Assembly: GCF_000621145.1 (NCBI RefSeq)
Contig: NZ_JHZB01000015.1
Coordinates: 43,556 to 107,555, forward strand
Source: Desulfobulbus elongatus DSM 2908
Lineage (GTDB): Bacteria; Desulfobacterota; Desulfobulbia; Desulfobulbales; Desulfobulbaceae
Direction: 5' to 3'
DNA length: 64,000 nucleotides
Every line of letters begins with the position of its first letter. Position 1 is the first letter of the stretch. Below the pieces are notes generated by a model. That model was not told the origin of the DNA and did no database searches. It worked only from the letters and a program-made list of their open reading frames with translations. Of the stretch, positions 59,646 to 64,000 are shown piece after piece. The position numbers were made by a program, and so were the translations under genes.

Positions 59646-60878
59646 ATGGGCGGAATGACCAACAAATTAACCGAACTGGCGCTAAGAAACGCCAAACCAG
59701 GAACAACGACCAAGAGGTTGGCGGATGGTGGCGGATTGTTTCTGGAAGTCAGGCCGAACGGCTCCAAATATTGGCGCATGGCGTACCGGTACGGCGGCAA
59801 ACAAAAGCTGCTCGCCTTGGGCGTCTATCCCAACGTATCGATTGCCAAGGCACGAAAAAGCGCCCAACAGGCAAAAGAGCAACTTGCAGAGGGTGTTGAT
59901 CCGGGCCTCGTCAAAAAAATCCGCAAAGGTACCAACGCAACGGACAATACCTTTCAAGCCGTTGCCGAAGAGTGGCTGGAGAAATTCAAGCATCAGTGGA
60001 CAGAAAGCCACCTGAAGAGCATCTCCGGCCGCCTGCGCCGCGACATTTTTCCATGGATTGGCGCGCGCCCCGTTGGCGAGATATCAGCACCGGAGTTGCT
60101 TTCGGCTTTGCGTCGCATTGAGGCTCGGGGGCACCTGGAAAATGCCCATCGGGCACAGACCAATGCCGGCCAGGTCTTCATGTATGCCATTGCCACCGGC
60201 CGGGCGGAGCGTAATCCGGCCGCTGATCTTCGAGGCGCGATCCCGCGACCCAATGTCAGCCACATGTCCTCCATCACCGACCCCAAGCAGGTTGGAGAAT
60301 TACTCAGGGCGATTGACCGATATCCCGGCTCGCCGATCACACGCTGCGCCTTGCAGCTGACGACCCATGTCTTTTTGCGAAGCAAGGAGATTCGTTTTGC
60401 TGAATGGTCGGAATTCGATTTTGAGAAAGCGGAATGGCGTATCCCCCTTGCCAAGATGAAAGGGCGCAAGCGGGATAAAGAAATCAGCGGTTCAGCTTTT
60501 CATCTGGTGCCTTTGGCAACCCAGGTTATTGATATCCTGCGGGAGGTACAGGCATTGACCGGCCAGGGAAAATATCTCTTCCCCGGCCTGCGATCAACGA
60601 CTAGGCCAATGAGCGATGCAACCTTGACCAATGCTCTCAGGCGCATGGGATACAGTCAGGAAGAATTGCATGTCCATGGACTCAGGGCAACTGCCAGAAC
60701 ACTTATCCGCCAGGAGCTTGGTTTCGATGAAGAACCTATTGAACGCCAACTCGGCCACGCAGTCAAAGGCCCCCTGGGAGCAGCCTACAACCGAGCGGAT
60801 TTTATCGAAGAGCGCAAACGTATGATGCAGGCCTGGGCCGACTATTTGGAGAAGCTAAAGACTGGCGAAATATCGTGA
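59646..60878 (+). CDS. int: P4-type tyrosine site-specific recombinase (integrase)
   Basis: 410 residues. N-terminal arm-binding domain (DUF4102-like: NKLTELALRNAKPG ... LADGGGLFLEVRPNGSKYW), SAM-like core-binding domain about 100-200, then the catalytic domain. Active-site residues: Arg in VFLRSKEIRFAEWSEFD, the HGLRATART box (His, Arg), GHA, and the Tyr in AYNRADF. GGGAGG precedes the ATG. Together with the adjacent tRNA-Ser it marks a P4-type integration; the element's other end is not in the window. Confidence 0.94.
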   Translation: MGGMTNKLTELALRNAKPGTTTKRLADGGGLFLEVRPNGSKYWRMAYRYGGKQKLLALGVYPNVSIAKARKSAQQAKEQLAEGVDPGLVKKIRKGTNATDNTFQAVAEEWLEKFKHQWTESHLKSISGRLRRDIFPWIGARPVGEISAPELLSALRRIEARGHLENAHRAQTNAGQVFMYAIATGRAERNPAADLRGAIPRPNVSHMSSITDPKQVGELLRAIDRYPGSPITRCALQLTTHVFLRSKEIRFAEWSEFDFEKAEWRIPLAKMKGRKRDKEISGSAFHLVPLATQVIDILREVQALTGQGKYLFPGLRSTTRPMSDATLTNALRRMGYSQEELHVHGLRATARTLIRQELGFDEEPIERQLGHAVKGPLGAAYNRADFIEERKRMMQAWADYLEKLKTGEIS

Positions 60879-60920
60879 AAAAATGCCGCAACACCCTGAG
60901 GATGAGCGTTTTCAATATGG

Positions 60921-63332
60921 TTACGGCAGGACGGCTTGGTGGACGCTGGCCGGGTTTTCGACAATCTCATACCCCATAGCCCGATAACCACGCTGGCGTT
61001 TGTCCCACATCCGGGCGAGCTGCGGTTGATCAGGTTCGACGTAATCGAGAATTCGAACATTCTGCTTCCCGTCATGCTCCCGATGCAGGCGCCCGGCATA
61101 CTGTTGCAGCGTTCCTTTCCAGGATATCGGCATAGCCAGCACCAGGGTATCCAACGGTGGGTGGTCAAACCCTTCACCGATCAACCGGCCGGTCGCCAGC
61201 AAGACTCGCGGAAGAGCGCCGTCCAATGCTGCAAGTTCTGCCAGGGTGGCGACTCGCTCTTTCTTGGTCAGACGACCATGCAACACGAAGCAATGGACGA
61301 CTTCATCCCCAAGCGCGTCGCGCAGGAATCGTAGATGTTCGGTCCGTTCGGTCAGCACCAGGATTTTGCGCCCTTCTCGATACGCCGCCATGACATCAGC
61401 GGCGATCCGGCAATTCCGCTGCATATCACCCACCAGGATGCGGAAAACCTCCTGGATGGGGGCGTTCAATGGCATCTCGGGCACAGGCAAAAAGTTTGGC
61501 AATACCTCCAACTTTGTTGGTGCATTTTCCGCCGTGGTTGCACTGTGGCGTATCGGGCCGCACTGCATGAAGATGATCGGCTGATGGCCATCACGCCGAA
61601 CAGGTGTAGCCGTCAGGCCAATGACGTACCGAGCCTTGGCCTGTTTGAGGATTGATTCGAAGGAAAAGGCCGAGAGATGATGACATTCATCGACGATGAT
61701 CTGCCCGTAGCCATCGAGCAGTTCGGCCAAATCTTCCCGGCGCGACAGGGATTGCATGACGGCGATGTCGATCTTGTCGGTCGGTTTCTTCTTACCGCCA
61801 CCAATGCACCCCAGTGCGTCTTTGGGAAGCTCAAGGAAACCGGTCAACCGTTCCTGCCATTGCCGCAGCAGTTCGGTGCGGTGGACCAGCACCAGCGTAC
61901 TCACCTTGCGCCGGGCGATCAGGGCGGCAGCGGTAATGGTCTTGCCGAAAGCGGTGGGGGCGCACAACACACCGATCTCATGCTGCAGCATGACCCGCAT
62001 GGCTGTCTTCTGATCCGTCCTGAGTTTACCGGTGAATCTGGCCGCAATTTTGTGACCAGGCAACCGTTCATCCTCAACCTTTGCGTTGATCTCGTTTTCC
62101 TTGAGGAGCACAAGAATCCTATCAAGACATCCTCGGGGTAGACCGATGTGTTGGGGGAAATTCTCGGCACAACCGATAAGACGCGGCTTATCCCACACCG
62201 GCAGGCGCATGGCCTGGGCCTTGTAAAACTCCGGGTTCTGAAAAGCGGCCAGGCGGATCAGGCGATTCGCCAGCGGTTGGGGGAGGTCTTTCTTGGCAAT
62301 AAAGATCTGGTTGGCCAACACCAGTGAAAGCGATTCCGGAAGCGGTCCGGGTATCCGGGTTGGGTTGGTGGGCGGACGTTTCCACGGTTTGCCCTCTTCC
62401 TCATCTGCTGAAAAACCGACATCAAGCGGGCTGCGACCCTGGCTTGCACGCTCAATGGCTCCTTCCAGTTCCGCAGCAGTCAATGGCTGTAGTGTGGCCA
62501 GAAATGCCCATTGATCGGCAAAGGGAGCGAGTTGTTCATCCACAAACACGCTTCTTCCTTGTTCGCGGGGTTTCTTTTGCAGGGGGAGCGCAATCAGATT
62601 GCCGAATCCACCCTTGGGCAACGTATCTTGGTTAGGGAACAGACGGTCATAACTGGCCAGGGACAACTGTCGGGTGCGATTACAGGTGGAGCTGATAAGC
62701 GCGGCGCCAAGCTGCCTGGCTGAGCGGGCCGGAACCGGTTTGGCAAAGAAGATCCAGGCGTGTGCACCGTTGCCGGACCGTGAGATTTCCAGCGCCGCTG
62801 CTATCGCCAATTCCTTGCAGGACTGCATGAAGGCCTTGGCGTCTTCCCGCCAGTCAGCCTCATCGAAATCGACGGCAAGAAAGAAACAGGTATCATCCGG
62901 CAACAGTGGATAAACACCTATGGTGTGCTGACCGGCCAAATGATCATAGAACACCTGGTTGGTCAGCGGCAGGAGCAACCGGTGCGCACAATTGCCGCAT
63001 TTGACTTTCGGTTTACAGCACAATCCAGGCTTCCACTCGTTGCCGCAAACCGGTGAGTATCCCGAAGCGCCTTTGACCGACTCCCAACGCCTGGGATAGA
63101 CATCCTCGCGTCCCCGGAACAGCCGACGAAACAGGACGATTTTATCTTCGATGGTGAAGTGAGATGGGACTTGAGCGAGTTCCTGCGGCACGGCGACCAA
63201 ATCAGAGGTGCTTGGTCCTTCCCAAGCAATACCATGCTGGGCCAGCAGCGCCTTGAGGTGGGCGTTCTCCTCATGCAGCTTCCTGAGTTCATCTTGCACA
63301 TTCAGGAGCAGGTCACTTTTCGGTAAATCCAT
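60921..63332 (-). CDS. Fused primase-like and SF2 helicase protein (TOTE-like)
   Basis: 803 residues. Order: short coiled coil (residues 10-30), a cysteine cluster CGNEW...CC...CGNC (about 96-115), an archaeo-eukaryotic primase-like domain with the metal motif AVDFDEADW (D155, D157) and SGNGAHAWIFF (H191), then an SF2 helicase. Helicase motifs: I APTAFGKT, II VDECHH, III GLTATPVR, VI QQYAGRLHRE. This resembles the primase-helicase proteins described in TOTE-type conflict systems; a nuclease domain was not recognised. Its ATG lies 20 bases inside the end of the small upstream gene, indicating coupling. Defence against foreign DNA is inferred. Confidence 0.78.
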   Translation of the reverse strand: MDLPKSDLLLNVQDELRKLHEENAHLKALLAQHGIAWEGPSTSDLVAVPQELAQVPSHFTIEDKIVLFRRLFRGREDVYPRRWESVKGASGYSPVCGNEWKPGLCCKPKVKCGNCAHRLLLPLTNQVFYDHLAGQHTIGVYPLLPDDTCFFLAVDFDEADWREDAKAFMQSCKELAIAAALEISRSGNGAHAWIFFAKPVPARSARQLGAALISSTCNRTRQLSLASYDRLFPNQDTLPKGGFGNLIALPLQKKPREQGRSVFVDEQLAPFADQWAFLATLQPLTAAELEGAIERASQGRSPLDVGFSADEEEGKPWKRPPTNPTRIPGPLPESLSLVLANQIFIAKKDLPQPLANRLIRLAAFQNPEFYKAQAMRLPVWDKPRLIGCAENFPQHIGLPRGCLDRILVLLKENEINAKVEDERLPGHKIAARFTGKLRTDQKTAMRVMLQHEIGVLCAPTAFGKTITAAALIARRKVSTLVLVHRTELLRQWQERLTGFLELPKDALGCIGGGKKKPTDKIDIAVMQSLSRREDLAELLDGYGQIIVDECHHLSAFSFESILKQAKARYVIGLTATPVRRDGHQPIIFMQCGPIRHSATTAENAPTKLEVLPNFLPVPEMPLNAPIQEVFRILVGDMQRNCRIAADVMAAYREGRKILVLTERTEHLRFLRDALGDEVVHCFVLHGRLTKKERVATLAELAALDGALPRVLLATGRLIGEGFDHPPLDTLVLAMPISWKGTLQQYAGRLHREHDGKQNVRILDYVEPDQPQLARMWDKRQRGYRAMGYEIVENPASVHQAVLP

Positions 63333-63716
63333 ACTCCGCCATCAACTCGCCCATGTCGCTGCTCACGCCCCAACCCCAATCGTCGGCTTGATAGTGAACA
63401 CTATCAAGCCGCTCCAGATAGTGTTCTTGTTGATCCGAATCAAGCTGTCGGATCCATTTCAAAGCCTGCTCGAACATTCGCACTAGAGCGTTGAAAAACA
63501 CCTCGTCATCTACGCTGCAAAATCCGAGAAAATCCCGGCAAGACTCACAATAATATACCGATAACTCAGCCAGCCCGTCGGCATGACCAACGGCTCTTTT
63601 GTAATCCGAGATCGCCTTCTTGGCCTTGGAGACTGAATAATCCTGGTTGCGCATAACATCGGGACAGACCCAGCGGGAGATGGTCGCCTTATAGGGTTCG
63701 AGAACATCTTCACCTA
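63313..63716 (-). pseudogene. Small gene truncated at its 5' end by an insertion sequence
   Basis: The minus-strand frame ending at 63313 stays open up to about 63717 with protein-like sequence (LLGEDVLEPYKATISRWVCP) before the first ATG at 63654, then is interrupted where IS-like sequence begins. The visible product has CESCRDFLGFCSVDDEVFF and ends GELMAEYGFTEK. It overlaps the start of the primase-helicase gene by 20 bases and so was probably its operon partner. The family is not recognised. Translation from 63654 (113 residues) is still possible. Confidence 0.6.
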
Positions 63717-64000
63717 GCAGCCCGTTGAAAAACCCCGTAACCCTGTAAAACCTATTGCCCCAATCCCCATGTGCGGTAAATTGATTTTATCATTTCACAA
63801 CAAGGAGTTATTACCGTATGGCGATTGGTAGACGCAAACCCAAGCAACAGACAATGTGGGTCAACCAGCATCAGCTTCCCAAGGGCCAAGGGCATCCCTT
63901 TTACTCCCGGCTCAACGATCTTCTCGCCAAGGATGGTTTCGACTCTTGGGCGGAAGAGCTCTGCGCCCCGTGTTTTGCCAGCAAGGGAAGGCCCTCCATT
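63717..64000 (+). mobile_element. Insertion sequence, left end (IS1182-like)
   Basis: Begins near 63717 with TAGCAGCCCGTTGAAAAAC, the type of terminal repeat seen in IS1182-like elements (GTTGAAAAAC core). The transposase starts about 100 bases inside and is cut by the window end. The family call is tentative because most of the transposase is missing. Confidence 0.6.
63818..64000 (+). CDS. Transposase, N-terminal part only
   Basis: The 61 residues visible (MAIGRRKPKQQTMWVNQHQL ... ASKGRPSI) resemble the N terminus of DDE transposases of the IS1182/IS5-like group, where the GRPS motif precedes the catalytic domain. CAAGGAG lies before the ATG. The rest is beyond the window; catalytic residues cannot be checked. 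Confidence 0.7.
   Translation, partial: MAIGRRKPKQQTMWVNQHQLPKGQGHPFYSRLNDLLAKDGFDSWAEELCAPCFASKGRPSI

Larger units (their letters stand above)
59376..64000. mobile_element. Left part of an integrative element in tRNA-Ser
   Basis: Everything after the tRNA-Ser looks acquired: lower GC than the preceding core genes, a P4-type tyrosine integrase directly beside the tRNA, a defence-type primase-helicase and an insertion sequence. The left junction should lie in the tRNA 3' half (T-arm to CCA), the usual crossover. The right attachment site is outside the window, so the total size is unknown. Confidence 0.75.

Overview
The window is a GC-rich (roughly 60-65%) chromosomal segment of a strictly anaerobic, sulfate-reducing member of the Desulfobacterota, most likely close to Desulfobulbales. 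The main evidence is a complete dsrMKJOP operon (30.2-35.3 kb), an Fe-only nitrogenase cluster with NifI-type PII proteins (5.3-14.3 kb), and the style of the housekeeping genes. The species call is inference.

Layout. 0-5.1 kb: proline peptidase, PIN-PhoH ATPase, nitroreductase, small unknown proteins and a zinc-ribbon protein. 5.1-5.2 kb: tRNA-Phe with its own promoter and terminator. 5.3-14.3 kb: alternative nitrogenase island. On the minus strand lie a NifX-type cofactor protein, homocitrate synthase nifV and a sigma54 activator resembling AnfA. On the plus strand lie anfH-nifI1-nifI2-anfD-anfG-anfK. The two arms diverge from a shared control region with one sigma54 promoter facing each way and an inverted repeat between them. 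14.5-18.3 kb: a gamma-glutamylcyclotransferase-like protein, a flavin/PLP split-barrel protein, a gene-poor gap, then a ChrB-like protein and an MFS transporter (probable chromate pair). 18.4-20.4 kb: fluoride riboswitch with terminator, crcB, and a DUF190 protein with four CBS motifs. 20.4-22.8 kb: promoter-to-terminator RNA unit followed by a mitochondrial-type EF-G. 22.9-29.4 kb: P-loop ATPase, eukaryotic-type HisA, HDOD protein, metallo-beta-lactamase fold protein, YedF and a tail-specific protease. 29.4-35.3 kb: RsbRD-like protein and dsrMKJOP. 35.3-41.8 kb: prepilin peptidase, pyrK-pyrD, aroD-aroE-aroA and an outer-membrane protein. 42.0-49.5 kb (minus): a four-gene stress-kinase operon, prkA - DUF444 - spoVR - second prkA. 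50.1-50.4 kb (minus): a cobalamin riboswitch plus terminator with no recognisable gene of its own. 50.6-58.5 kb: Cache-PAS-HD-GYP protein, citrate synthase, AI-2E-type transporter, bioA-bioB, a cysteine-cluster protein and AMMECR1. 58.7-59.4 kb: WHy-domain lipoprotein and tRNA-Ser(CGA). 59.4-64 kb: left end of an integrative element in tRNA-Ser. It carries a tyrosine integrase, a primase-helicase fusion resembling TOTE-type conflict proteins, and a gene whose 5' end is cut off by an insertion sequence that runs off the window.

How parts work together. AnfA-like activator plus sigma54 should drive both nitrogenase arms. NifI1/NifI2 would adjust enzyme activity to nitrogen status after translation, and NifV would supply homocitrate for the FeFe-cofactor. 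nifB, nifEN and other assembly genes are not in the window. The Dsr membrane complex links the quinone pool to dissimilatory sulfite reduction. The fluoride switch gates CrcB together with its DUF190-CBS partner. The most interesting open points are the cobalamin riboswitch without an obvious target, the double-PrkA operon, the tRNA-Ser element, and two proteins (EF-G and HisA) whose closest resemblance by eye is to organellar or eukaryotic types.
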